A DNA stretch of 34,315 nt. Origin: Parabacteroides acidifaciens. GTDB taxonomy: Bacteria; Bacteroidota; Bacteroidia; Bacteroidales; Tannerellaceae. The notes under the pieces were generated by a model that worked only from the letters and a program-made list of their open reading frames with translations, did no database searches and had not been told where the DNA came from. Where the stretch lies: contig NZ_QREV01000049.1 of the NCBI RefSeq assembly GCF_003363715.1, positions 1-34,315 on the forward strand, in the 5' to 3' direction. Below, piece by piece: positions 25,378 to 33,570 of this stretch (the stretch's first letter is position 1; every line of letters starts with the position of its first letter). A program made the position numbers and the translations under genes.

Positions 25378-26289
25378 ATGGACATTCGGAAGTATTTAGA
25401 AACAGGAATCGCTTTTATGGTCTGCTGCATCATCGTCACACTGGTTAAGTGTAGCACAAATGACACACCGGAGCAGAATGAGCAGGGAAACATAGAATAC
25501 TCCTTTAAATGGGATAAGCTGTTGAAAGGGTTCCCCGCTCCGGAAAAGCTTCGATACTGTTTTTATCCGATGGACGGAGGATCGATGATCCAAATGGATA
25601 ATGATGCGGACCGGTTGCGTTTCGCCTTGCCGCCCGCCCGTTACAAGCTTTTGATCTTTAATTGTGATGCGGCAAATATTGCTTTCAGGAATACGAACAA
25701 CTTCGACACTGCCGAAGCGTATCTTGTAACAACGAAAGCTGCCGACGGGATACAGAGCGGGACGATTCCCCTGTACGGAATCGTAGTCGAAGAGTTAGAG
25801 GTAAAAAGAGGCAGCAACGAATTGATCGAATTCAAGCCCGAACCTCTGGTCCGCAACCTCTCCATCACAGTGAAGGTGGAAGGAATGGAACATATAACGG
25901 GCTGTAAAGGAACTATCAGTGGCCTGTCGAGCGCTATCAACCTCAGTAAACAGGAGGTTGTGGCAGACGCAAAGGCAGACCGGACTTTTGAAACCACCCC
26001 TTCGGAGGAAGGAGTCAGTGCAAACATTCTGATGTTGGGAAAACCGAAAGAAAAAGGAGAAGGCGAAGAGCAGCCGGGTACGACTCCGACCCACGAGGTA
26101 ACATTAGACTTTACCTTATCCGACGGGAGTAGCAGTTCTTCAACGATCGACTTAGGTACATCCCTCAACGAGACCGAAGGGCAAGACATAGACATCGCGA
26201 TAGAAGCCGACGTCACCCCCGGTCCCAATTTCACAGTAACAATCAACCGGTGGAAGGTAACATCCGGTGATAGTTTAATTATCGAATAG
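25378..26289 (+). CDS. DUF5119 / FimB-Mfa2-like fimbrial-type protein
   Basis: A 303-residue exported protein. ATG 25378 is chosen over an in-frame TTG at 25369. The N-terminus is a hydrophobic signal or anchor (about 8-25, TGIAFMVCCIIVTLV) followed by KCSTND; Cys could be lipidated, but Lys at -1 makes the lipobox weak. The mature part resembles DUF5119/Mfa2-like proteins: FKWDKLLKGFPAPEKLRYCF, then FYPMDGG, LPPARYKLLIFNCD and AYLVTTKA. These proteins sit next to fimbrillins and are thought to be anchor or accessory subunits. It opens the fimbrial-type cluster, 55 bases before the first fimbrillin. Family placement is from pattern recognition. Confidence 0.7.
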   Translation: MDIRKYLETGIAFMVCCIIVTLVKCSTNDTPEQNEQGNIEYSFKWDKLLKGFPAPEKLRYCFYPMDGGSMIQMDNDADRLRFALPPARYKLLIFNCDAANIAFRNTNNFDTAEAYLVTTKAADGIQSGTIPLYGIVVEELEVKRGSNELIEFKPEPLVRNLSITVKVEGMEHITGCKGTISGLSSAINLSKQEVVADAKADRTFETTPSEEGVSANILMLGKPKEKGEGEEQPGTTPTHEVTLDFTLSDGSSSSSTIDLGTSLNETEGQDIDIAIEADVTPGPNFTVTINRWKVTSGDSLIIE

Positions 26290-26344
26290 ACAACGAATAT
26301 TTAATTAACGATTATAGGGTATAACAATTTAAAAATTTATAATT

Positions 26345-27253
26345 ATGAAGAATCTATTATTTGGTATGCTTGCTATGGCAGCAATGGTTAGTTGTTCAAG
26401 TGAAAATGATCCGATAGACGATGTGACTGGCGGAAAGCAGGATAAGGTGGAGATAAAACTGAATGCGGGGGTTGTTGGTGTTGAGACGAAAGCAGCAGTT
26501 ACAGCATGGGACAATACAAAAGTTAATTTTGCAAAAAAGGGTTCAACAACTTTTGATGAAGACTGGTATGCCACTATTGGTTCAGATAAAAAAATATCTT
26601 TTACAGAAAGTAATTTTACTACACCCCAAGCTCATTATTACAATAATGATGGTTCAAATACAACTCTTGTTGGATATTATCCAACAGAAAATATTACAAG
26701 AACTGCTAACGAAGTTTCTTTTGAAATACCAGCAAATGCGGATATGGATATAATGTCTACAGCGTCACAAAATGGGAATAAAAAAGTTGGAGAACAATTT
26801 GGTGAATTCACATTTAACCATTTACTCACTCAATTAACTTTCGAGGTGCTATCAGATGCTGGTTACACAGGTGGATATATTACATCTATCATATTAAAGG
26901 GCACCAATAGGAAAGCAAAATTAGATTTGACAAACCCCTCTGCATTAACTTTTGAATCTCTTGCAGCAGGAAATGATATTACAGTATATAATGGTACTAT
27001 CACTCCTAACGGAACAGCTCAATCAGCAGGAGAAGCTGTAATGGTACAAGCAGGCGCGGATATGACGCTTACTATAGTAGCAGGTTCTACCACATATGAA
27101 AATATTTCAATAGTTACAACTGAGACTGATAACAAGACTAAAGCAGGAACTTCTTACAAAATAACTCTAACATTTTCTGGAAAAACAGTTTCAGCTGAAG
27201 CCGGATTAACAGCGTGGGATACAACAGGAACAGGATCAGGAAGAATAGAATAA
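26345..27253 (+). CDS. Fimbrillin-family lipoprotein, AT-rich
   Basis: A 302-residue lipoprotein; the signal ends in MAAMVSC, with the lipidated Cys at residue 17. Sequence features fit the fimbrillin (Mfa-like) family: an N-terminal VETKAAVTAW segment, a central FTFNHLLTQLTFEV block shared with the next gene's LAFNHLLSAITVKF, VGYYPTEN, and a C-terminal GLTAWDTTGTGSGRIE. Such subunits are lipidated, exported and assembled into type V-like pili after N-terminal cleavage; assembly here is inferred. The gene is clearly richer in A and T than its neighbours. One 60-base line (26641-26700) is 28% G+C against 52% in a sample line of the next gene. That suggests foreign origin or exchange of the antigen gene. 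Confidence 0.85.
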   Translation: MKNLLFGMLAMAAMVSCSSENDPIDDVTGGKQDKVEIKLNAGVVGVETKAAVTAWDNTKVNFAKKGSTTFDEDWYATIGSDKKISFTESNFTTPQAHYYNNDGSNTTLVGYYPTENITRTANEVSFEIPANADMDIMSTASQNGNKKVGEQFGEFTFNHLLTQLTFEVLSDAGYTGGYITSIILKGTNRKAKLDLTNPSALTFESLAAGNDITVYNGTITPNGTAQSAGEAVMVQAGADMTLTIVAGSTTYENISIVTTETDNKTKAGTSYKITLTFSGKTVSAEAGLTAWDTTGTGSGRIE

Positions 27254-27290
27254 TTCCAACTTATAAGGAAAGGGGATCAAAAGTTCTCCC

Positions 27291-27358
27291 AAGTATATCA
27301 AAAGCACCTTGTTCACGCGCTTGACACGTGAACAAGGTTCCTTTGGTATACTCTTTTT
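27291..27358. repeat. GCTTGAC-core palindrome, copy B, also a likely terminator
   Basis: The arms at 27291-27317 and 27327-27353 match at 23 of 27 positions, with a 9-base loop CGCTTGACA. Five T follow at 27354-27358, so the hairpin could end transcription of the fimbrillin gene. The arm CACCTTGTTCACGCGCTTGA resembles part of the palindrome at 1631-1770. Confidence 0.75.
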
Positions 27359-27393
27359 GCTCACTTAAATTCTATAAAAAAATTCACAGGTTT

Positions 27394-28296
27394 ATGCGGA
27401 AATCAATTTACTATTTATCCCTCTTTATCTGCTGTTTAGGTTGTACAGAAAGCACAAGTGTCATCCCAACAGAGATAAGTGATCCTATCCATTTCTCCAC
27501 CCGCATCCAAACCCTCACCACCAAAGCCATTATCACCGACGCCACCCTTCCCGACAATTCCCAGATCGGAGTCTTTTCCTGGGGGCATCATAAAAGTGAC
27601 GGAAGTGTGAACACCACGCTGCGCAAGGATTTGACAAACACTCTTTATACTCAGCAGGTAGGAAGCAGCGAATTAATCGCCTCTGTGGACGGCCATTATC
27701 CCATCAATCCCGACACCCTGCTTAATTTCTACGCCTATTATCCTTATACCCAATCGGGAACCAATACACCCGGAAGTATTCCGTTCGATCTAAACAAACA
27801 AGAAGATATTATGTGGGCGACTCCCGTCCTGAACCGGAGCAAAGCCACAAGTGCGGAGACGGTAAACCTCGCCTTCAACCATTTACTCTCGGCTATCACG
27901 GTCAAATTTGAGAAAGCCGACGATATCAAAGAAACGATGATCCTGCAAAGTATTTCCCTCGCAGGCTATTCACCCGTTATACAACTCGACATACAAACAG
28001 GCAAGCTGACACAAGCGGCCACCGAAAGCAACTATACCTTTGTCAAAAGCCAGAACATCGAGATCGGCCCGACGCAAAAGACAATCACAACCGATTGCCT
28101 GCTCTACCCGGTTGCCAAACCCGTCTTTATTGTCCGCATAAGCGATAAAGACTACCGCATCGAATCCACCAAAGCATTCGAAGCCGGCAAAAAACAGACA
28201 TACGAATTTACGCTACAGGCCAAAGACATCCACCTCTCCGGTAGCATCAATCCCTGGGAAGAGGGCGGTTCAAGTAACGAAACGGTTTACTTTTAA
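27394..28296 (+). CDS. Second fimbrillin-family lipoprotein
   Basis: A 300-residue lipoprotein. ATG 27394 is chosen because it opens with a clear signal ending in CCLGC (Cys at about 17); the longer frame begins inside the palindrome. The mature part resembles fimbrillins: TLTTKAIITDATLPDNSQIG, VFSWGHH, FYAYYPYTQSG, LAFNHLLSAITVKF and a closing INPWEEGGSS. It is not AT-rich like the preceding paralogue, so the two have different histories. A terminator-like palindrome stands between them, so it may be expressed less than or separately from the first. It is convergent with the TPR/HTH regulator, with a 49-base gap and only a weak GCCGG/CCGGC stem. Confidence 0.82.
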   Translation: MRKSIYYLSLFICCLGCTESTSVIPTEISDPIHFSTRIQTLTTKAIITDATLPDNSQIGVFSWGHHKSDGSVNTTLRKDLTNTLYTQQVGSSELIASVDGHYPINPDTLLNFYAYYPYTQSGTNTPGSIPFDLNKQEDIMWATPVLNRSKATSAETVNLAFNHLLSAITVKFEKADDIKETMILQSISLAGYSPVIQLDIQTGKLTQAATESNYTFVKSQNIEIGPTQKTITTDCLLYPVAKPVFIVRISDKDYRIESTKAFEAGKKQTYEFTLQAKDIHLSGSINPWEEGGSSNETVYF

Positions 28297-28345
28297 TAAC
28301 AGCCGGGCATTTCTTCCCTTCAGACAACCGGCAGGCCTTTTGCAA

Positions 28346-30028
28346 TCAAGCTGAATATACAGACTGGATGAAGTCTGCGAGTCCCTTCGTCTCGTCCAGG
28401 TCGAGTTTACGGCGGATATCTATCTTGCGGTGGTAGATGGTCGATATGCCCTGTCCGGTGACGACATTGATTTCCTTCGTGGTGAAGCCGGCGCATAACA
28501 GGCAGCAAAGCTGAATCTCTTTCTCGTTCAGCAACTCGCCGTAACGGTTGGTCAGTTTCGTATAGAAACCGTTATAAGACGCGTCGATAATCGGATAAAG
28601 CTCTTCCCATATCAACAGGCGGTTGCCCTTTTCTGTTCCCTCTCCCGGATTCGCTATTTGCCGGAGGAGTTCCTGGTTGGCGCTGGTCGGCGAGGAGGCA
28701 AGCAGGCGGATCAATCCCAATTGTTTCAGCAGGATGCGGCGGAAGAATGCTCCATCGGCAGCCGGTTCTTCAGCCATATTCTTCCGGGCTTCGTTCAACA
28801 GGTGCTCTAATGCTTCGGCTTTTTCTTCGGAAGCTACCCAGCGTTGCCTGCGGTTGCGGATGTAGAGATACAGGATACCGCCTGCCAAGATAACGGCACA
28901 GAGGATTCCGGTCAGCAATAGTTTGAGTTGCTGCTGATGCAGGTTGAGCGTATATTGCTTTTCCAGAAGAACCTGCTGGTTCTGGACGTGCTCGCTGTTG
29001 ATCAGTCGCTGGCGGAAGGATGCTGTGTTGATCGAGTCGTTGTAGATAAACTCTTTTGTCCGGATGTCTTTGGGCGACAGGGCGTAGCTGGTCGCTGCAT
29101 ATAAAGTGCTGAGTGAGTTATGGGCGGTCGGGTAGTCTTCCTTTATCCGGATAACTTCTTTTTTATAGGCCTCCGCTGCCTTTTGGTAACATAGCAGGGC
29201 AGAGTCCGGTTTGCCCATCGCTAAATAAATATAACCTTTCGTGCTGGTGCTGGAAAATAAATAGCGTTCGGGATTGATGGCGATTGCTTCGTCGGACAGT
29301 CTCAATGCTTCGTGGGCATCCAGCCCGATCATATTGGCACAGTTACTCAAATAGAAAGGACGTTGCTGCAAGGGCATTTGGTAAACCAGTTCCAGGCATT
29401 TGTAGGTATAATAAACAGCCGAATCCGGGTGCAGTCCCTCGAAGTTGTAGCTGGCGGCTAATTCGTAGTATGTATCCGCCCGCCATTCCGGATCGGTGGT
29501 TATGGATAGCAGCTTGTGGGCATACTGCCGGGCAAGCGGATAGTTTTTCGGATTGATATGGTCGTTGTACAACAGGATAAGTTTGCTGTATAGGGCCGGA
29601 ATATGGTTCTGCTGGTCGTGCGGACAGACTTCGATGGCACGGCGGTAGAAGGCATCCGCCCGGTCGAACTGTTTCAGCCACTCCTGCCGTTGTGCCTCTA
29701 AGCGGTAACAATCACGCAAGCGGGCGGAGTCGGGGACGGCGGCGTAGTAGTCGATAGACATCTGCAACAGCGAGTCGGTCACATATGAGCGGTCTGTGTT
29801 ACGGCGTCCCGTTGCGTGCAGATACCAATAATCGGCCAGCTCTTTTCCCGTCAGCCGTTCGGGGAAACGGATCTGTTTGAGGAGAAGGAGCGTACTGTCC
29901 GGGTTCTCCGGCAGGCAGCTTTCCGCCCGGTCGAGCAGGTCGCGGTCCGATGGCGCCGTGCATGCGCCTGACAGGAGGACGAAGAATAGTAAGATATAAC
30001 CCGTTATCGCGGAAACGTACCTGTTCAT
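28346..30028 (-). CDS. Membrane-tethered TPR protein with C-terminal LuxR-like HTH
   Basis: A 560-residue protein. ATG 30028 is preferred because a promoter stands just upstream and the protein then opens with a signal (YILLFFVLLSGAC), possibly a lipobox; the longer frame adds 23 residues. Residues about 30-350 are helical TPR-type repeats (ADAFYRRAIEVCPHDQ, SALLCYQKAAEAYKKE). A single transmembrane helix lies at about 367-390 (LLTGILCAVILAGGILYLYI, then RNRRQR). The cytoplasmic part has a coiled coil and a C-terminal helix-turn-helix: NEKEIQLCCLLCAGFTTKEI, then ISTIYHRKIDIRRKL. The likely role is sensing a periplasmic state with the TPRs and binding DNA directly. Its target may be the adjacent convergent fimbrillin genes. 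Confidence 0.85.
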   Translation of the reverse strand: MNRYVSAITGYILLFFVLLSGACTAPSDRDLLDRAESCLPENPDSTLLLLKQIRFPERLTGKELADYWYLHATGRRNTDRSYVTDSLLQMSIDYYAAVPDSARLRDCYRLEAQRQEWLKQFDRADAFYRRAIEVCPHDQQNHIPALYSKLILLYNDHINPKNYPLARQYAHKLLSITTDPEWRADTYYELAASYNFEGLHPDSAVYYTYKCLELVYQMPLQQRPFYLSNCANMIGLDAHEALRLSDEAIAINPERYLFSSTSTKGYIYLAMGKPDSALLCYQKAAEAYKKEVIRIKEDYPTAHNSLSTLYAATSYALSPKDIRTKEFIYNDSINTASFRQRLINSEHVQNQQVLLEKQYTLNLHQQQLKLLLTGILCAVILAGGILYLYIRNRRQRWVASEEKAEALEHLLNEARKNMAEEPAADGAFFRRILLKQLGLIRLLASSPTSANQELLRQIANPGEGTEKGNRLLIWEELYPIIDASYNGFYTKLTNRYGELLNEKEIQLCCLLCAGFTTKEINVVTGQGISTIYHRKIDIRRKLDLDETKGLADFIQSVYSA

Positions 30029-30057
30029 GGAAGTGTCTGTTTGAAAAAATGTTTCCA

Positions 30058-30088
30058 CAAAGCTAAGAAACTTTACTTGTATAAACAA
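30058..30088 (-). promoter_or_regulatory. Promoter of the TPR/HTH regulator
   Basis: On the minus strand TAGCTTTG (30065-30058) is preceded by TTG (30088-30086) with exactly 20 bases between. The chosen start codon is 30 bases downstream. The longer frame's start codon would lie upstream of this promoter, which decides the start. Confidence 0.65.
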
Positions 30089-30130
30089 CTCTTCCATAAA
30101 TATGCTACAGACGGTTAAAGTCGGTTCTCT

Positions 30131-30162
30131 TTTGGTCAGGTATGGATTTATCTGTATCTTTG
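30131..30162 (+). promoter_or_regulatory. Promoter of the DUF1599-tpiA-folE operon
   Basis: TTTG at 30131-30134, a 20-base spacer and TATCTTTG at 30155-30162 are a full match to the Bacteroidetes -33/-7 pattern, 25 bases before the DUF1599 start. Confidence 0.8.
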
Positions 30163-30186
30163 TTGCTGCGTTAATGATAAGAAAGC

Positions 30187-30759
30187 ATGGCAGATACGAA
30201 GGAACAATTTGAAAAAGTGATATCCCAGTGCCGGGAGTTGTTTGAAAAGAAGTTGAAAGATTACGGTCCGTCGTGGCGCATTATGCGTCCGCAGTCGGTG
30301 ACCGACCAGATATTTATTAAGGCAAACCGGATCCGCAGCCTCGAAATAAAAGGCGTGAGCATGGTGGACGAAGGCATCCGTCCGGAGTTCGTGGCAATCG
30401 TCAATTATGGTGTGATCGGGCTGATACAGTTGGCAAAGGGATTTGCCGATACGACCGATATGAGCAATGAAGAGGCGCTTGCCTTGTACGACCAGTACAT
30501 CACGGAAACCAAAGAACTGATGTATGCCAAGAACCATGATTACGATGAGGCGTGGCGCGGTATGCGTATCAGTTCCTACACGGACCTGATTCTGATGAAG
30601 CTCTATCGTACGAAGCAGATCGAGAGCCACGGCGGCAAGACGATCGTCTCCGAAGGCATCGATGCCAACTATATGGATATGATCAACTACGCCCTGTTCG
30701 GACTGATAAAACTTGAATATGGTGAAGAAGAAGAAGGGTGCGTCAAAAATAAGTTCTAA
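30187..30759 (+). CDS. DUF1599 protein (nucleotide-modification-associated domain 1), duplicated
   Basis: A 190-residue cytoplasmic protein of the DUF1599 family. It is an internal duplication: residues 18-82 (LFEKKLKDYGPSW to GVIGLIQL) align with residues 111-176 (LMYAKNHDYDEAW to ALFGLIKL). Shared positions include DY-x2-(A/S)W, MR, a TD-x-I pair, (I/V)-x-EGI and NY. The family has been linked to nucleotide modification in phages, but its cellular reaction is not known to me. It heads a plus-strand run with the BT_3928-like membrane protein, tpiA, SPOR gene and folE. Pterin/nucleotide chemistry via folE is one possible link. A palindromic element follows its stop. Confidence 0.88.
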   Translation: MADTKEQFEKVISQCRELFEKKLKDYGPSWRIMRPQSVTDQIFIKANRIRSLEIKGVSMVDEGIRPEFVAIVNYGVIGLIQLAKGFADTTDMSNEEALALYDQYITETKELMYAKNHDYDEAWRGMRISSYTDLILMKLYRTKQIESHGGKTIVSEGIDANYMDMINYALFGLIKLEYGEEEEGCVKNKF

Positions 30760-30768
30760 TGCTTTAGC

Positions 30769-30855
30769 GTGTCATTGCGGGCTTGACCCGCAACCTCATC
30801 CTAAACGGATTTACAGTGATTAGGATGAGATGGCGGGTCAAGCCCGCCAGGACAC
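30769..30855. repeat. GCTTGAC-core palindrome, copy C, inside an operon
   Basis: The inner hairpin GCGGG-CTTGA-CCCGC is at 30777-30791, with its inverted partner GGCGGG-TCAAG-CCCGCC at 30832-30848. CTCATCCTAA (30795-30804) pairs with TTAGGATGAG (30820-30829). Together the arms 30769-30804 and 30820-30855 make one long hairpin between DUF1599 and the next gene. Confidence 0.85.
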
Positions 30856-30905
30856 AGACGCAGTGAATAGAACGCACACACCTGTACTTAAAAAATAAGA
30901 GACAA

Positions 30906-32180
30906 ATGAAAAGTAAAAATACCGTTATAAAGATATTGGCAGAACTCTGCCGCCTGCTGATCGGAGTCGTGTTTATCTTCTCCGGCTTTGTCAAGGCGGT
31001 CGATCCGGTGGGAGGGGCGATCAAGATAGGTGATTATCTGACTTCCTTCGGACTGGACAAGTTACAGCCTTTTACGGTATTGCTGTCTTTCAACCTCTCG
31101 GCTATCGAGTTTGCATTAGGTGTCTGTATGCTGTTAGGCGTGTACCGGCGGTATGTTTCTTTCCTCGTGCTGGTGTTTATGGCGTTTATGACGCCGCTCA
31201 CCCTGTATCTGGCCCTTTTCGATCCGGTGTCGGATTGCGGATGCTTCGGCGATGCGCTGGTCATTACGAATTGGGAGACATTCTATAAAAACATTGTCCT
31301 TTCTGCTGCGGCCGTTACCGTGTTTATTTATAACCAACGGCTGTTCCAGTGTTTTACTTACCGCGCTTATTGGTTTGTCGCCCTCTATGCCTACCTGTTC
31401 GGGGTAGGTTTCGCTTATTATAACTACAACCACCTGCCGGTAATCGATTTCCGCCCTTATAAGGTCGGCGCGAATATCCCGCAGTTGATGGAGATACCCG
31501 ACGGCGCTCCCGAGGATGAATATAAGTATTCGTTCGTCTATGAGAAAGACGGGGTGAAGAAAGAGTTCTCGCTCGAAGACTATCCGGCAAACGACAGTAG
31601 CTGGACGTTCGTAGAGTCGAAAACCGAACTGATCCGGAAAGGATATGAAACGCCCGTTGCCGGCTTTAACATCTATAACGGCGAAGGCGAGGACGTGACG
31701 GATGAAATCATCCGCAATCCCGGTCCGGTTCTCCTCCTGATCTCCCCGAAACTGGAAGATGCCGACGACGAACGGATGGACGAGATCAACAGCGTGTATG
31801 ACTATGCGCTTGAACACAACATACCGTTTTACTGCGTAACCGGCTCATCGCCGGAGGCAATCGATACGTGGAGCGACAATACCGGCGCCGAATATCCTTA
31901 CCGGATGGCGGACGAGGTGTTGCTCAAGACAATCATCCGTTCCAATCCCGGACTGGTGCTGTTGAAAGACGGCACGATACTGGGCAAATGGCATTACAAC
32001 GACATCCCGGCGGAAGAAGATGTGAAAGCGGTGATGGACGGCTGCCTGGACGGGCAGCGTATAAAAAGTAAAGAAGATGTTGCGCTCGCAACCAACTTAT
32101 TGACTTTTACCGTACCTTTGCTGCTTGTTTGGGTGTACGACCTGTTGCGCTTCCGGCGCAGACGCAAAGAAAAGAAATAA
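30906..32180 (+). CDS. BT_3928-like DoxX/MauE-type membrane protein with thioredoxin-like domain
   Basis: A 424-residue inner-membrane protein. The N-terminal half has four or so helices of DoxX/MauE type: RLLIGVVFIFSGFVKAVDP, then SAIEFALGVCMLLG, VLVFMAFMTPLTLYLA and a further pair near 150-170. A conserved SDCGCFGDAL motif with two close cysteines follows the fourth helix, suggesting thiol redox chemistry. A periplasmic domain (about 185-385) looks thioredoxin-like (VLLLISPKLEDAD, FYCVTGSSPEAID, GLVLLKDGTILGKWH) but lacks a CxxC. A last helix near 400 is followed by RFRRRRKEKK. The family is conserved in Bacteroidetes next to tpiA; its function is not established to my knowledge. Confidence 0.85.
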   Translation: MKSKNTVIKILAELCRLLIGVVFIFSGFVKAVDPVGGAIKIGDYLTSFGLDKLQPFTVLLSFNLSAIEFALGVCMLLGVYRRYVSFLVLVFMAFMTPLTLYLALFDPVSDCGCFGDALVITNWETFYKNIVLSAAAVTVFIYNQRLFQCFTYRAYWFVALYAYLFGVGFAYYNYNHLPVIDFRPYKVGANIPQLMEIPDGAPEDEYKYSFVYEKDGVKKEFSLEDYPANDSSWTFVESKTELIRKGYETPVAGFNIYNGEGEDVTDEIIRNPGPVLLLISPKLEDADDERMDEINSVYDYALEHNIPFYCVTGSSPEAIDTWSDNTGAEYPYRMADEVLLKTIIRSNPGLVLLKDGTILGKWHYNDIPAEEDVKAVMDGCLDGQRIKSKEDVALATNLLTFTVPLLLVWVYDLLRFRRRRKEKK

Positions 32181-32211
32181 CTATTGTATTACATATTTAA
32201 TTAATTAAGTC

Positions 32212-32970
32212 ATGAGAAAGAATATTGTTGCAGGAAACTGGAAGATGAACACTACCCTTCCTGAAGGTCTTGCTTTGGCAAAAGGTTTAGACGAAGCTCT
32301 TAAAGGTAAAACAATCAACTGCGATGTGATCATCGGTACTCCGTTCACTCACTTGGCAAGCGTTGCTGCCGCTATCGATACTGACAAGATCGGTGTTGCT
32401 GCTGAAAACTGCGCCGACAAGGAAAAAGGTGCTTACACTGGTGAAGTTTCTGCCGCTATGGTTGCTTCCACAGGTGCAAAATATGTGATCTTAGGCCACT
32501 CTGAAAGACGCGCTTACTATCACGAAACTCCGGAAATCCTGAAAACAAAAGTTGAATTGGCTTTAGCTAACGGCCTGACTCCGATCTTCTGTATCGGTGA
32601 AGTGCTGGAAGAAAGAGAAGCCGGCAAGCATTTCGAAGTGGTAGACGCTCAGATCAAGGGCTCTCTGTTCGACCTGTCTGCTGAAGACTTCGCTAAGATC
32701 GTATTAGCTTACGAACCGGTTTGGGCTATCGGTACAGGCAAAACCGCTTCTTCCGACCAGGCTGAAGAGATCCACGCGCATATCCGCGCTACATTGGCTG
32801 CTAAATATGGCCAGGAAATCGCTGACAACTGCACAATCCTTTACGGTGGTAGCTGCAACGCAGGCAACGCAAAAGAATTGTTCTCCAAACCGAACGTAGA
32901 CGGTGGTCTGATCGGCGGCGCATCTTTGGCTGTTGATAAGTTCATGCCGATTATTGAGGCGTTCAACTAA
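32212..32970 (+). CDS. tpiA: Triosephosphate isomerase
   Basis: A 252-residue cytoplasmic glycolytic enzyme interconverting dihydroxyacetone phosphate and glyceraldehyde 3-phosphate. The catalytic residues are present: Lys11 in GNWKMN, His96 in ILGHSERR and Glu168 in [12 protein letters not shown]. The phosphate-binding loop is [15 protein letters not shown], then GGLIGGASL. Codon use is more biased than in neighbouring genes (frequent GCT, GGT, AAC and TTC), as expected for a highly expressed gene. It starts 31 bases after the membrane protein gene. The gap to the SPOR gene holds a GAAAATT-type inverted repeat. Confidence 0.98.
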   Translation: MRKNIVAGNWKMNTTLPEGLALAKGLDEALKGKTINCDVIIGTPFTHLASVAAAIDTDKIGVAAENCADKEKGAYTGEVSAAMVASTGAKYVILGHSERRAYYHETPEILKTKVELALANGLTPIFCIGEVLEEREAGKHFEVVDAQIKGSLFDLSAEDFAKIVLAYEPVWAIGTGKTASSDQAEEIHAHIRATLAAKYGQEIADNCTILYGGSCNAGNAKELFSKPNVDGGLIGGASLAVDKFMPIIEAFN

Positions 32971-32979
32971 TAAATTAAG

Positions 32980-33074
32980 AATTGAAAATTGAAAATTGAA
33001 AGTTGTTTCGGCTTTCAGCCGATTGGGGCTCTGTCTCCTTTTAATTTTCAATTTTCAATTTTCAACTTTCAATT
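32980..33074. repeat. GAAAATT-type inverted repeat between tpiA and the SPOR gene
   Basis: The left arm (32980-33005) consists of AATTGAAA units. The right arm (33049-33074) is its inverse with two mismatches over 26 bases. A small hairpin CGGCT-TTC-AGCCG (33009-33021) sits between. The right arm ends 3 bases before the next start codon, so the leader of the SPOR gene is made of repeat. Confidence 0.85.
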
Positions 33075-33077
33075 AAC

Positions 33078-33569
33078 ATGAAACGTATCCTATCTTTATG
33101 TATGTTGCTCGGCGCGTCCGCCCTGTCCGCCCAGACCGGTGGTGACGGATCGGCGGTGACTATTGTCGATGCCCTGCAGGAAAAGGTTCCGGGAAAAGGA
33201 ACTGTTGTGGTACGCCAGCCGGATGCTCTTCGCACGATGATGGGCAAACGTTTGCATGGCGAAGGTGTAGAGAAGACCGACAGTACGGCCTTTTTGAAGA
33301 TACAAGGCTATCGTACACAAGTGTTTTCCGGCAACAACCAGCGTAAATCCAAAGACGAGGCGTTCCGGAAAGAAAAAGAAATTAATGAGCTTTTCCCCGA
33401 TGTCCCGACCTACGTGACCTATAACGCTCCGTTCTGGCGCGTGCGTGTCGGCGATTTCCGTTCGCACGAAGAGGCTTACCATATGCAACGTCTGTTGATG
33501 GATGCATTCCCCGCCTACAAGAAAGAGATGTACATCGTAAAGGAAGAAGTCAAAATCCCATTGAATTGA
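33078..33569 (+). CDS. Exported SPOR-domain protein
   Basis: A 163-residue protein with a signal peptide ([19 protein letters not shown]). The C-terminal 75 residues are a SPOR domain: [20 protein letters not shown], then [20 protein letters not shown] and [18 protein letters not shown] domains bind denuded peptidoglycan, often at division sites; the cellular role here is inferred from the family. The N-terminal 60 residues are a linker with no recognised motif. No Shine-Dalgarno is seen before the ATG, because an inverted repeat occupies the leader. The folE ATG is one base after its TGA, so the two are coupled. Confidence 0.9.
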   Translation: MKRILSLCMLLGASALSAQTGGDGSAVTIVDALQEKVPGKGTVVVRQPDALRTMMGKRLHGEGVEKTDSTAFLKIQGYRTQVFSGNNQRKSKDEAFRKEKEINELFPDVPTYVTYNAPFWRVRVGDFRSHEEAYHMQRLLMDAFPAYKKEMYIVKEEVKIPLN

Positions 33570-33570
33570 A

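Noticed and set aside
24400-30028. Polysaccharide utilisation locus or anti-phage island
   Set aside because: There is no SusC/SusD pair, nuclease, toxin-antitoxin or integrase; the gene content is a fimbrial-type cluster and regulators.
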